Of a stretch of DNA of 64,000 nt, positions 32,445 through 42,776 are shown one piece after another. Position numbers and translations under genes: made by a program. Below the pieces are notes generated by a model, which saw only the letters and a list, made by a program, of their open reading frames with translations, ran no database searches and had not been told where the DNA came from. Location: the NCBI RefSeq assembly GCF_023898315.1, contig NC_064619.1, forward strand, positions 500,126,594 to 500,190,593, written 5' to 3'. Each line of letters begins with the position of its first letter. Positions within the stretch are counted from its first letter, which is position 1. The stretch is from Schistocerca nitens (Eukaryota > Arthropoda > Insecta > Orthoptera > Acrididae).

Positions 32445-33730
32445 ACTTTGACGGAAAAAATCACAACACCAAAAAGTAATTAATGTAGAGTAATGAAATT
32501 TCGGGAATACATTTGTCTAGGTAACATACTTAAGTGATTAACATTCCTAGATCGCAGGTTCTTGTAAGCGCGAGATAAGCCATTACAAATGTAAAATGCT
32601 AGTATATTAATAACGGGTGTATCCGCCAGAATGTCGAATGCAAGCACGACACGTGCGTGCATTGAATTCTACAGGTGCCGGATGGCAGTTTGTGGGGTGG
32701 AATTCCACGCCTGTTGCATTATGTTGGTCAATATAGGACAGTCCGTGGATGACGCTGGAGTTGTTGTCCAATGACACCCCATATGTGCTCAATTGGAGAC
32801 AGATCTGGTAATCGAACAGGCAGAGGTAACAAATCAACACTCTGAAGAGCATTTTGGGTTGCAACATCGGTATGCCTGGAAGAAATGTTCATGAATGGTA
32901 GCACAACATGTCGAATCAACACGTTCACGTACAAATTTGCAGTCACTAATGCGTGGGATAACCGCGAGAGTGCTCCTACTGTCATACAAAATTACATCCC
33001 AGACCATAGCTCCAGGTAGAGATCTAATATGTCTAGCACGCATACAGGCTGGTTGCTGGCCCTCAACTGGCTTCCTAACCAACAAACAGCCTTCACTGGA
33101 ACCAAGACAGAACCAGCTTTCATCAGAAAACACATCTCCAAGTTGCCCTCCAATGAGCTCTCACTTGACACTACTGAAGCAAATGCCGGTGGTTTGGGAT
33201 CAGTGGAATGCACGCTACAGGGTGTGTGGCTCAGAGCCGTTCTTGAAGTAACCGATTTGTAGCAGTTCGTTGTATCACTGTGGTGGCAACTGTTGCTCTA
33301 ATTGCTGCTGCAGATGCAGTGCGATGCGCCAGAGCCCTCGGTAGTGCTACGTGGCTGTCTGGAGTCCCATCTTCTTGCGACCACACGTTCCCGTGACCAC
33401 CGGTTGCAACAGTCATGTACAGTGGTAACATTCCTGCCAAGTCTTTCTGCAGCATCGCAGAAGGAAAATCCAACTTCTCGTAGCCCTATTACACGACCTC
33501 ATTACAACGCCGCGAGGTGTTGATAATGGTGTTTTTGTCACATTAAAGGCATTCTTGACTAACACCAACTCACGACGTCAAATCTCACGACTGATAGAGC
33601 ATGTACTTAAAGCAAACCTGGCACAAAATTTTAATACACATCAACCTTCAGATGTAGAAACATGCCTCTCAACTTTCGTGTATGGCGCAAAACTCCTGCT
33701 TGGTGTTGCGATCTTTTTCCGTAAGTGTAT
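32445..33730 (-). mobile_element. Tc1-like element D1
   Basis: Terminal repeats TTGACGGAAAAAATCACA (32448) and GCGATCTTTTTCCGTAAGTG (33709-33728, inverted). Same family as 53201-54410, opposite orientation. A SINE is inserted directly at its outer right end. Confidence 0.83.
32607..33540 (-). pseudogene. Tc1-like transposase of D1
   Basis: Minus-strand pieces: VFSDESWFCLGSSEGCLLV (first catalytic Asp kept, near 33130), GAMVWDVILYDSRSTLAVI, SDCKFVRERVDS, then RLPDLSPIEHIWGVIGQQLQ (third-acid Glu kept, near 32790) and the terminal ACIRHSGGYTRY. The FQQDNARPH block with the second Asp is missing (the frame reads SSRHTDVATQN), and at least two frameshifts separate the pieces. Dead. Confidence 0.85.
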
Positions 33731-33738
33731 TAATGCTT

Positions 33739-33929
33739 GCCAGCATGGGTGGCCGAGCGCTACAGTCTGGAACTGCGTGACCGCTACGGTCGCAGCTTCG
33801 AATCCTGCCTCGGGCATGGATGTGTGTAATGTCCTTAGGTTAGTTAGGTTTAAGTAGTTCTAAGTTCTAGGGGACTGATTTCCTCAGAAGTTAAGTCCCA
33901 TAGTGCTCCGAGCCATTTGAACCATTTTA
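33739..33929 (+). mobile_element. tRNA-headed SINE (family S), copy 11
   Basis: The head has a 9-bp deletion (GGCCGAGCGCTACAG), removing part of the A-box region. B-box reads GCTTCGAATCC. Perfect target duplication TATTAATGCTT at 33728-33738 and 33930-33940. Confidence 0.95.
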
Positions 33930-33940
33930 TATTAATGCTT

Positions 33941-35077
33941 ATTGAACTCTGAATGCAAACGTGACTCAGTTTATTTTTAATTTCCTTCTACTGCCAGTGT
34001 CATTTCTGAGATGAAATATATATCTAAGTAAACTTGCGCCTCGTGAAGTGTGAAAGTGGCGAGTGACGCATTTGATCGCAAGGCTTGTTTACTGTTCCTG
34101 TTTTTCAGTGTGACACGCCCTTGTTGTGGACAATGACAGTTATTTTGGACAAAACAGCTGCTTCATGGTGGTGGTAGAGTTCTTTAATAGTCTCTGCAAT
34201 GTTAACAACTGCCATTTACGTATCTGACTTCGTCATGTTTTCTGTTTTCTACTGTGCAGATTCCTCTGCCATAACAATCAATTACTTTGTAGAAAGAAAG
34301 GTTTCCATTCTGCTTTTAAATGTCTTCGATTGAATCGATCAGGAAAGCTTAGACAGGAAATTATCTCGGTACGTTCACGGAATGGCTTTACTAAGTCGCC
34401 TCACAGCTTTATTGACAGGCATGTTAGTGAGCGCGCATGCGCGCCGCTCGTGATGCGATAAGATAGAACTTATCTCGAAGTGAGAGCAGCCAGTTCCGTG
34501 ACGTCACCTGGCGTGCTCTGCCCTGTGAGCGCAACGACACGCAGCTCTGTTTTCCGAAACTCAAGTTCAGGAAAACACATAAATGTCAAGGCATGCCGCG
34601 TCGCTCATCCCAGTCTCTTAGCGACGGTTTCTCGGCAGCACTACGCATTAACTCTCGATACAGCTTCCCCTGTACGAAACTGCACAGTTATTACCCGTGT
34701 AATAAGTGCACTAACATACATATAAGATGATAAATCATGACTCACATGTGAGTGCTAACTAATGGAGGTCTATTCTCGCTATGTCAATGAACGCCGTAGG
34801 ATGTGTATATACACCTTTAAATTGAAGAGCAACAGTTCTGTCATGGAGCATGTGGAGCCCATGGTGCTGCTCTTTTACCAGGTAGTTCCACACTTCAGTA
34901 AAACTACGCCGTGTTGCACTGTATGTGGAATTTGTAAGGCTTCACCGACGAGTCACGGGATATTGCTGTTCACCTAGTCTGATCAATCTGCTGACATCAC
35001 GAGCATCAGAAATGGCGTGCGGTTGGTCACAAACTCGTCTGTCGCGCTTTTTCTTGGAATGAATCAAATTATTTACA
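33941..35077. other. No gene recognised; CpG- and motif-rich patch
   Basis: 34430-34560 has GCATGCGCGC, an inverted GATAAG/CTTATC pair (34457-34474) and a perfect TGACGTCA at 34499-34506. Open frames up to 81 codons; no domain. A regulatory role is only a possibility. Confidence 0.35.
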
Positions 35078-35260
35078 CCGAGCGATAAGGTGCAGTTATA
35101 AGACACTAGTATCTTGGAGAATGGTGGTTCGAATTCCCCTTCGGCCATCCAGATTTAGGTTTTCCGTGATTTTCCTGAATTGCTTAAGGTGGATGTCGGG
35201 ATGGTTCCTATGACAAGGCATGGTCGACTTCGTAATATTTTCCCAATCTGAACTGTTGTT
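35078..35260 (+). mobile_element. Third tRNA-derived SINE type (C), decayed
   Basis: The head retains GGTTCGAATTCCC (B-box-like, 35129) and is followed by the distinctive body GGCCATCCAGATTTAGG, TTTTCCGTGATTTTCC, GGGATGGTTCCTATGAC and GGTCGACTTCG. I know this body from insect tRNA-SINEs (from memory, unverified). The A-box is weak (GATAAGGTGCAGTTAT). No target duplication. Confidence 0.7.
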
Positions 35261-36347
35261 AAAGTCTCAAAAGGCCGCATTGTCGACGTGCGTTAAACTC
35301 CAAAATGCTTTCTTTCCCCAAATACTAAGTGGAACGCAGGAAGGTAATGTCCTTGACAACCGCCGACATTTCGTCTCGTGAACTTTCCACCATTTTCAAA
35401 GCACAAGTGGAATGACAAATCGCCGTGGAATGGAAATTGAAACTCTCGCTGGACAGGACAGCGCCGGGAAATAAAAATGACGGCGAATGCAGAAGAGCAA
35501 CGCACAAAGTAAACAACTAGCGCCGGAACACATATACATATTTGTAAATTGGATACTACAGGAAAAGCTCAAGTTCATGTGGTTTTCCTCTGCGGCGAAT
35601 AGCTGTATCGTTCCCTACGGAGGATAGATGAGCTTCGCAGTTGAAGCGAGATGGCAGCGCAGTTTCGTTTTTGTTGCGGTGTGAAGAACATTATTTTGCT
35701 CCAATATGTGTTAAAGTAATGCATCATATTAATTATCCTGCCAGTTGACTCATTAAGCAAGGGATCGGTTTTGCTCTTGTTGTACAGAAATCCATTTTAC
35801 TTGCCATCAGTTTGATCCTGTACGTAACTACCACTTCAGCTTCAGTTAAAGGTTGATTGTACAGTTTCAGCATTATCTTGGGATTGGTTGGACGGTGCTC
35901 TTTGGACCCAGCCTGGTTGCATCTCAGCACGACATTTGGTTACGACTGACCGTTTTCATGAGTTCCAGTCCGATATTCTGTGATCAAATTTTTAGATGTC
36001 GCTGCTTTATTCGTGCTGTAGAGAGGTTGGAAGTTTGTACCGAAGACCAAACGCATTAAGACATACATTTTACAGAGCAACGTCGGTCGTTATGTTTACG
36101 TACGTCACTGAAAATTAAATGTTAACTAAAGAAGGCCAAGAAGACTCGAAACTTTGAGATGAAGACTGTTAAAAGAGTTAGAGGAAATTTTAAATGAGAG
36201 AGAGAGAGAGAATGCAGAATGAACTGGATAACACATCTGCAAGAAAGAAATGGATAGTCAAAGTTATCTTAATTAAATACAATCACATAGATTAATAGGT
36301 AGGCGATGACGACGGCAATGGCGAAAACGACGGATTAATACGTTAGA
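35261..36347. other. No gene recognised
   Basis: Unique sequence; a (GA)n run at 36196-36211. Several overlapping minus-strand frames of 60-70 codons at 35293-35578 show no domain. Confidence 0.4.
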
Positions 36348-36359
36348 TTGTAAAGTCGG

Positions 36360-36560
36360 GCCGGCCACTGGTGGCCGAGCGGTTCTGGCGCTACAGTCTG
36401 GAACCGCGCGACCGCTACGGTCGCAGGTTCGAATCCTGCCTCGGGCATGGATGTGTGTGTTGTCCTTAGGTTAGTTAGGTTTAAGTAGTTCTAAGTTCTA
36501 GGGGACTTATGACCTAAGCAGTTGAGTCCCATAGTGCTCAGAGCCATTTGAACCATTTTT
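36360..36560 (+). mobile_element. tRNA-headed SINE (family S), copy 12
   Basis: Full length, intact B-box GGTTCGAATCC. Perfect target duplication TTGTAAAGTCGG at 36348-36359 and 36561-36572; six-to-seven-T tail. Confidence 0.96.
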
Positions 36561-36789
36561 TTGTAAAGTCGGCAGGAGTTTTCTCCTTGAAGATAGGCCG
36601 CGTTACGTCCCGCTTCAATTTTTCTCACAAAATCTACGTTTCGACCCGTATGCTTCGTTCTTTAGGATAATCTGGTGTCCCAAGTTAGCTGATCACCGAT
36701 CAAGACCTCACGATTATCCCAACAGAAGAGTCGAAAAGTCAATTGTGCAAGAAGAAACTGAGAGGAACGTAATACAGCGTAACAACCTA

Positions 36790-36965
36790 CCCGGGGACTG
36801 GGTGTTTGTGCTGTCCCCGTCATTTCATCTTCATCGTCATCATTCGTGACAGTGGCTAGATTGGACTGTGTAAAAACTGGACTGCGTAAAGATTGGGACT
36901 TCGTACGGGCGGTGATGACCGCGCAGTTGAGCGCCCCGCAAACCAAACTTCATCATCATCGTCAT
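36790..36965 (+). mobile_element. 5'-truncated SINE related to family B
   Basis: Begins CCCGGGGACTGGGTGTTTG, so the tRNA head is lost. The body holds GTGACAGTGGCTAGATTGGA and GCGCAGTTGAGCGCCCC and ends in a (CAT/CATCGT)n-like tail. Flanked by a perfect 15-bp target duplication CAGCGTAACAACCTA at 36775-36789 and 36966-36980. Confidence 0.9.
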
Positions 36966-37063
36966 CAGCGTAACAACCTAGAAGTTGCACATGTTGCTGG
37001 GCGCGATCTAGTGTGTACTAACAAATAAAAATTTTTGTAGCCAAAGCCGCGTGGTGAAATACT

Positions 37064-37257
37064 TTTATTTGGTCAGTGACCAGGTTTTTGACAGGTCTAG
37101 CTGTCATCTTCGGATATGGTGCAAATAACATTATTCTACATGAATCGCACAACCACAACGGGAGCTCTCCTTACGGTAGTACGATTCATGCACAGTACTA
37201 TTGTTTCCAGAATATTCGAAGATGATTCCTAGACTTGTCGATACCGGTCATTAAGGG
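37064..37257. repeat. Short inverted-repeat element with CGGTTTCGAC-type arms
   Basis: Left TGACCAGGTTTTTGACAGG, CTAGCTGTCATCTTCGG; right GAAGATGATTCCTAGACTTG, TCGATACCGGTCA (inverted). About 190 bp; the arm motif recurs at 45649-46554. Confidence 0.6.
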
Positions 37258-37468
37258 AATAACAATATTTAGTTAAGGAATCTTGCCTGAAAAAAATTGT
37301 TATATATCACTAGAAGGTTTTTACCTGCATTGGCAATGGCCACGAAAGGCCTCGTGTTGTTTTTCTTTTTTCGTATGTGTGCCAATAGAGCGAGAGCTAC
37401 ACCAGTAAGTTATCTGTTTAATTTTGTAGCAGTGACGAACTTACTTTCGGGTTAGGTGTGTTGAAGTA

Positions 37469-39013
37469 CAGGGTGTTTCAAAAATGACCGGTATATTTGA
37501 AACGGCAATAAAAACTAAACGAGCAGCGATAGAAATACACCGTTTGTTGCAATATGCTTGGGACAACAGTACATTTTCAGGCGGACAAACTTTCGAAATT
37601 ACAGTAGTTACAATTTTCAACAACAGATGGCGCTGCAAGTGATGTGAAAGATATAGAAGACAACGCAGTCTGTGGGTGCGCCATTCTGTACGTCGTCTTT
37701 CTGCTGTAAGCGTGTGCTGTTCACAACGTGCAAATGTGCTGTGGACAACATGGTTTATTCCAAAGAACAGAGGATTTTTCTGGTGTTGGAATTCCACCGC
37801 CTAGAACACATTGTTGTTGCAACAAGACGAAGTTTTCAACGGAGGTTTAATGTAACCAAAGGACCGAAAAGCGATACAATAAAGGATCTGTTTGAAAAAT
37901 TTCAACGGACTGGGAACGTGACGGATGAACGTGCTGGAAAGGTAGGGCGACCGCGTACGGCAACCACAGAGGGCAACGCGCAGCTAGTGCAGCAGGTGAT
38001 CCAACAGCGGCCTCGGGTTTCCGTTCGCCGTGTTGCAGCTGCGGTCCAAATGACGCCAACGTCCACGTATCGTCTCATGCGCCAGAGTTTACACCTCTAT
38101 CCATACAAAATTCAAACGCGGCAACCCCTCAGCGCCGCTACCATTGCTGCACGAGAGACATTCGCTAACGATATAGTGCACAGGATTGATGACGGCGATA
38201 TGCATGTGGGCAGCATTTGGTTTACTGACGAAGCTTATTTTTACCTGGACGGCTTCGTCAATAAACAGAACTGGCGCATATGGGGAACCGAAAAGCCCCA
38301 TGTTGCAGTCCCATCGTCCCTGCATCCTCAAAAAGTACTGGTCTGGGCCATTTCTTCCAAAGGAATCATTGGCCCATTTTTCAGATCCGAAACGATTACA
38401 GCATCACGCTATCTGGACATTCTTCGTGAATTTGTGGCGGTACAAACTGCCTTAGACGACACTGCGAACACCTCGTGGTTTATGCAAGATGGTGCCCGGC
38501 CACATCGCACGGCCGACGTCTTTAATTTCCTGAATGAATATTTCGATGATCGTGTGATTGCTTTGGGCTATCCGAAACATACAGGAGGCGGCGTGGATTG
38601 GCCTCCCTATTCGCCAGACATGAACCCCTGTGACTTCTTTCTGTGGGGACACTTGAAAGACCATGTGTACCGCCAGAATCCAGAAACAATTGAACAGCTG
38701 AAGCAGTACATCTCATCTGCATGTGAAGCCATTCCGCCAGACACGTTGTCAAAGGTTTCGGGTAATTTCATTCAGAGACTACGCCGTATTATTGCTACGC
38801 ATGGTGGATATGTGGAAAATATCGTACTATAGAGTTTCCCAGACCGCAGCGCCATCTGTTGTTGACAATTGTAACTACTGTAATTTCGAAAGTTTGTCTG
38901 CATGAAAATGTACTGTTGTCCCAAGCATATTGCAACAAACGGTGTATTTCTATCGCTGCTCGTTTAGTTTTTATTACCGTTGCAAATATACCGGTCATTT
39001 TTGAAACACCCTG
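37469..39013 (+). mobile_element. Intact-looking Tc1/mariner-superfamily transposon F1
   Basis: 1545 bp flanked by TA (37467-37468 and 39014-39015). Terminal inverted repeats are 168 bp each (37469-37636 and 38846-39013), starting CAGGGTGTTTCAAAAATGAC, and I count about 5 mismatches (about 97% identity). They enclose one uninterrupted transposase gene. High arm identity plus an intact gene indicate a young, potentially autonomous copy. Relatives in the window: 47625-48960 (decayed) and, more distantly, 41859-42776. Confidence 0.93.
37750..38832 (+). CDS. Transposase, IS630/Tc1/mariner superfamily (360 aa, complete)
   Basis: Predicted cut-and-paste transposase acting in the nucleus on the F1 ends. 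The start is taken as the first ATG (MVYSKEQRIF); the frame stays open upstream to 37672 but without ATG. Domains: N-terminal helix-turn-helix (about 1-35), basic linker with GRPR at 66-69, second helix-turn-helix (about 90-120), and the DDE/D catalytic fold. Acidic candidates: D160 in IWFTDEAYF, D247 in WFMQDGARPH, and a third Asp in WPPYSPDMNPCDFF, either D290 (42 intervening residues) or D295 (47). In mariner the equivalent position is the Asp of PxDF, which favours D295. The insert YPKHTGGGVD before the motif lengthens the spacing compared with DD34D mariner. TAG stop at 38830-38832, 13 bp before the right repeat. No frameshift or internal stop. Confidence 0.95.
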   Translation: MVYSKEQRIFLVLEFHRLEHIVVATRRSFQRRFNVTKGPKSDTIKDLFEKFQRTGNVTDERAGKVGRPRTATTEGNAQLVQQVIQQRPRVSVRRVAAAVQMTPTSTYRLMRQSLHLYPYKIQTRQPLSAATIAARETFANDIVHRIDDGDMHVGSIWFTDEAYFYLDGFVNKQNWRIWGTEKPHVAVPSSLHPQKVLVWAISSKGIIGPFFRSETITASRYLDILREFVAVQTALDDTANTSWFMQDGARPHRTADVFNFLNEYFDDRVIALGYPKHTGGGVDWPPYSPDMNPCDFFLWGHLKDHVYRQNPETIEQLKQYISSACEAIPPDTLSKVSGNFIQRLRRIIATHGGYVENIVL

Positions 39014-39879
39014 TAGATGCCCCTTGAAAATCAAATTTAATTTACGAAGCCAGCAGACGCGACTGACATTAGCAGTTTCTACAGAATTGTTAGTTTTAAT
39101 GCTGCGACCTTTCTCGCGCGGTTAAACTATGAGCTCTCGTTGCCAGGAAGGGAACAGCAATTGCTGGCAAATGATTGAAAGATTGGATTGTGTCTCAGTA
39201 GACGACGTCTGCATCTGATTTCCGTCAAACGTCCGCTGGTCGTTACCCGTCACTGATGGCGTAACGAGCAGCTCATTTTTCCCCCCTTCGTGAAGCAGCG
39301 AATCATCGGCCCTTGTTACGCGGGACAGTTTTTATGACGGACGCTGCAGCTGACAGCGGGCTGAGCTGAGTGACGAATGACTCCCGGAACTTCCTCACTT
39401 CAGATCGGGCGCGGTCGAGCTGCTACTCATTTCTGCACAGTTCAGTTTGTTTCTATTGCACGTTCCCGTTTTATGGGACCCGTTTTCCTAATATGGAGGC
39501 TCGAAATGTTTCGCTTTTCTTCAGAGCCTACCCTTTTAAAAACTGTTCGAAAATGACTACAGGTTAATTTCTGTTTCGTTGCTAGCATGGGAGGCTATTA
39601 TTTTTGATGGTACCATCTGGTCGGTCCAAAGGACATCGCTGTACCGTATCAGTCTGGATTCTGCAACTTTTCTATAAGAAGCAGTTCTTTAGAAGTATCC
39701 CTTATGTATACACTCTAGGTCCGTTTCACCTGCACATCAGGATGGAATAATTGAAATACAAGAAAGGTTCATGATTATGATTGAAATTCAGGGGTAAGGA
39801 TAATAATGACAAGAATCTTTGTTGACATTGTTGTCCTCAGTCAAAGTGAGAAATAACTGTAGGACCTATTGAATGGAAT
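39014..39879. other. No gene recognised
   Basis: Unique sequence, moderately GC-rich at 39190-39440. Open frames up to 65 codons; nothing recognised. Confidence 0.4.
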
Positions 39880-40480
39880 GAACAATCTACTGAGTACAGA
39901 ATATTTATTTAGAGCAGTCGAAGGAAACGCGAAAGTATTGAGGAGTAACGGAAATGAGATGAGCGTAAAGTTTATCAAATTCGAGGACTACGGTGTAAAC
40001 GAAGAAATTATGCTACCTTTGAAGCAAAATAAAGCGTGACAGACGCTGTAGGAAGGATATAAGATACAGACTAGCACAGGCAAAGAGGGCATTCCGCACT
40101 ACAAAGCGTCTAAGACATAGGTGTTTATTTTGAGGAAGAAATTTCAGAGAATTTTTGTTTCTAGAGCACAGCATTGCTCGAAAGTGATTCATGGACTGTT
40201 GTGGGAAAACCGGAAAAGAAGATAGTTGGTTTCATAGGTAGATGGGTGCCAAATATTAAGTGGTCTGATACGAGAATGTCCTCTGCAGACTCGGTGAGGG
40301 AAGGATGTTTCTGGTAAACAGTGACAAGAAGAGAGAGCGTGATAGGGCGTCATGGAACATGTTCCACGTTTCTAGTGGAACCAGTAGAGGGTAAAAGCTA
40401 TATAAGGAAGAGGGAATACATGCAAGAAATAATAGAGGATGTTGGTTCAGTCGATCACGGCGTCAGAATGTACTGTAACC
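39880..40480 (+). pseudogene. RTE-like retrotransposon 3' fragment, copy 3
   Basis: Nucleotide landmarks in the RTE order: AGACTAGCACAGGCAAAGAG (coding RLAQAKR), TTGAGGAAGAAATTTCAG (LRKKFxR), AGCACAGCATTG (STAL before YGSETW), GTGGGAAAACCGGAAAAGAA, ACAGTGACAAGAAGAGAG, and GAATACATGCAAGAAATAAT (EYMQEI.EDVG near the C-terminus, about 40410). The 40321-40512 open frame carries REYMQEIIEDVG. Heavily decayed, no tail visible. Confidence 0.72.
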
Positions 40481-41858
40481 GATCGTGTCTTTGTCGCATA
40501 GTAGTCCTCTGAACGTGCCAATCTTAATCCCAAACTTTTCTTCCTATGAATAACATCTGCGCCTGCAGTTCCTTCAGCCGATGCTATTACTGTGCCTAAG
40601 CACAGAATTTTTTCGGTCTTGGCAGTTTAGTTTGGTAAAACCTGATATCATCATCGCCCAGTCTCTATCTACTCAAATCGAAGTTGTACAGTATATTTTT
40701 GCTCTCATATGCAATCTTCAGTTTTCTAAATCCTCTTCAATTTCTCGCTTGTTTTAAGTTAGTAAGAGCATGTCATAAGTTCACAGGCAACATTAGTTTG
40801 CGTTATGTATTTTCACACAGAGGGTGGTCGTAATACCGGTTCAAGACAGTGTCGGAAATAGTGCGTATGAATCCTTGGACGTCTTGCTAGAAACATTAAA
40901 GCAGAAGCTTTGAATGGTGCGCTCCGGAACACTTATGCTTGCTCCAGCATTGTACCCTCTCTTCACATCTGCCACAGATCCCGACCATCTCAGTTTCCAA
41001 GGTGCTCGTCTTAAGGTACCGAGCCACAACAATTTGCCCTTGTTAAGGTTTTAATAGCCTTAATGGCAACAAAAAAAATTACAATTTTCCGATCACCGGT
41101 TGACTGGCAACCGTCCTCAGATCATGCTTGTAGAATAATCAGTACCTACGTACAATATTGGGCACAACACCATCGTAACTCTGATCAAGCTTACTAAAAT
41201 GCTAGTAACTTACTATAATGTTGGCCATAACTCCATCGTTACTAAGTATAAATCGTCAGTACCTGAAGACTATTGAAATATTAATAGATAATACAGATCG
41301 CAGTATCTCTTTCACCCGTGATATCAGCTCTTACAAATCTGCCCTTTCTCAGAGTCGCTGACGCCAGTGCATTTTCCCACTTGCAGTCGGAGTGGCTGTT
41401 TGAATTATTCCTCATTGGTCTCTGCTCCACTTCTGTGTGACAGCTGCTAGACGCGAGAAAAGCAATACTTTGATCACGAAAGCTAGCGCATCCTCTGCTG
41501 GTTTGAAGTAAGAGCTTCTTGACAACTGCTGAATCTTTGTCAGGAGCACGACAGCAAGTAAGGATCTTAAAGTGGTGGGGGAAATGTCAACATTTGGAGA
41601 AATGGGTAGTTCCAAGTTTGGTCATTCAGAGAAGTGGATAACATGGAAGTCTCTCAACAGACTACGCGCTAGTATCACGAGATAGACCAACTTGCAGAAC
41701 TTGGACCTTCCTGTGCATCGTTTTTGCAACAGTGGTGCTGTGCAACTAACAACCATTTACTATAGTGTTCTTCATCTCTAGCAACAAGCATCCAGCGAGA
41801 CCTGATGTGGGCGACAGCGAACGCATTACTCGTGGTTAGTTTCTGGTCAATCAATATA
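40481..41858. other. No gene recognised; weak tandem similarity
   Basis: Around 41150-41250, ACAATATTGGGCACAACACC and ATAATGTTGGCCATAACTCC are diverged repeats about 75 bp apart. CACCGGTTGACTGGCAACCG / CCTCAGATCATG near 41093 resembles an arm of the CGGTTTCGAC motif class. No coding domain. Confidence 0.4.
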
Positions 41859-41970
41859 CAGGGTGATTCAAAAAGAATACCACAACTTTAAAAATGTGTA
41901 TTTAATGAAAGAAACATAATATAACCTTCTGTTATACATCATTACAAGGATTATTTAAAAAGGTTTTTTT

Positions 41971-42294
41971 TCACTCAAAAACAAGTTCAGAGATGTTCAA
42001 TATGGCCCCCTCCAGACACTCGAGCAATATCAACCCGATACTCCAACTCGTTCCACACTCTCTGTAGCATATCAGGCGTAACAGGATAGCTGCTGTTATT
42101 TCTCGTTTCAAATCATCAATGGTGGCTGGGAGAGGTGGCCGAAACACCATATCCTTAACATACCCCCATAAGAAAAAATCGCAGGGGGTAAGATCAGGGC
42201 TTCTTGGAGGCCAGTGATGAAGTGCTCTGTCACGGGCTGCCTGGCGGCCGATCCATCGCCTCGGGTAGTTGACGTTCAGACGATAAGGTTTCAT
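41971..42294 (-). pseudogene. Transposase C-terminal part of F3
   Basis: Reads MKPYRLNVNYPRRWIGRQAA, then HHWPPRSPDLTPCDFFLWGY (third catalytic Asp motif, kept), VKDMVFRPPLPATIDDLKRE and ITAAI. After that the frame departs from the expected family text, suggesting a further indel. The whole catalytic region with the first two Asp has been deleted between this piece and the N-terminal piece. Confidence 0.85.
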
Positions 42295-42296
42295 AA

Positions 42297-42602
42297 CTAA
42301 CCTTTTTCGTAGGATTGTGGAATTTGCAGCTCTCTGCTAGCTCTGCGAGTCGATTTTCCTGGGCTGCGAACAAATGCTTGCTGGATGCGTGCTACATTTT
42401 CATCACTCGTTCTCGGCCGTCCAGAACTTTTCCCTTTGCACAAACACCCATTCTCTGTAAACTGTTTATACCAACGTTTAATACACCACCTATCAGGAGG
42501 TTTAACACCATACTTCGTTCGAAATGCACGCTGAACAACTGTCGTCGATTCACTTCTGCCGTACTCAATAACACAAAAAGCTTTCTGTTGAGCGGTCGCC
42601 AT
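42297..42602 (-). pseudogene. Transposase N-terminal part of F3
   Basis: Reads MATAQQKAFCVIEYGRSEST, VVQRAFRTKYGVKPPD, RWYKQFTENGCLCKGKSSGR (ending in a GRPRT linker), then VARIQQAFVRSPGKSTRRAS (second helix-turn-helix) and stops at QIPQSYEKG. This is the DNA-binding half of an IS630/Tc1/mariner-superfamily transposase. The frame breaks at the deletion point, about 42297-42312. With no catalytic first or second Asp it cannot transpose on its own; a DNA-binding fragment acting as a repressor would be speculation. Confidence 0.85.
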
Positions 42603-42776
42603 TTTAGCATCAACTGACGCTGACGCCTAGTCAACAGCGCCTCAAGCGAACAAATGTACAACTAAATGAAACTTTATAGCTCCCTTAATTCGCCGACAGA
42701 TAGTGCTTAGCTCTGCCTTTTGTCGTTGCAGAGTTTTAAATTCCTAAAGTTGTGGTATTCTTTTTGAATCACCCTG

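Larger units (their letters stand above)
41859..42776 (-). mobile_element. Internally deleted transposon F3 with perfect 32-bp ends
   Basis: 918 bp flanked by TA (41857-41858, 42777-42778). The first and last 32 bp (41859-41890, 42745-42776), beginning CAGGGTGATTCAAAAAGAAT, are perfect inverted repeats. It encodes only the two ends of a transposase (42297-42602 and 41971-42294, minus). A non-autonomous derivative that could move in trans if a relative supplies transposase. Confidence 0.93.
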
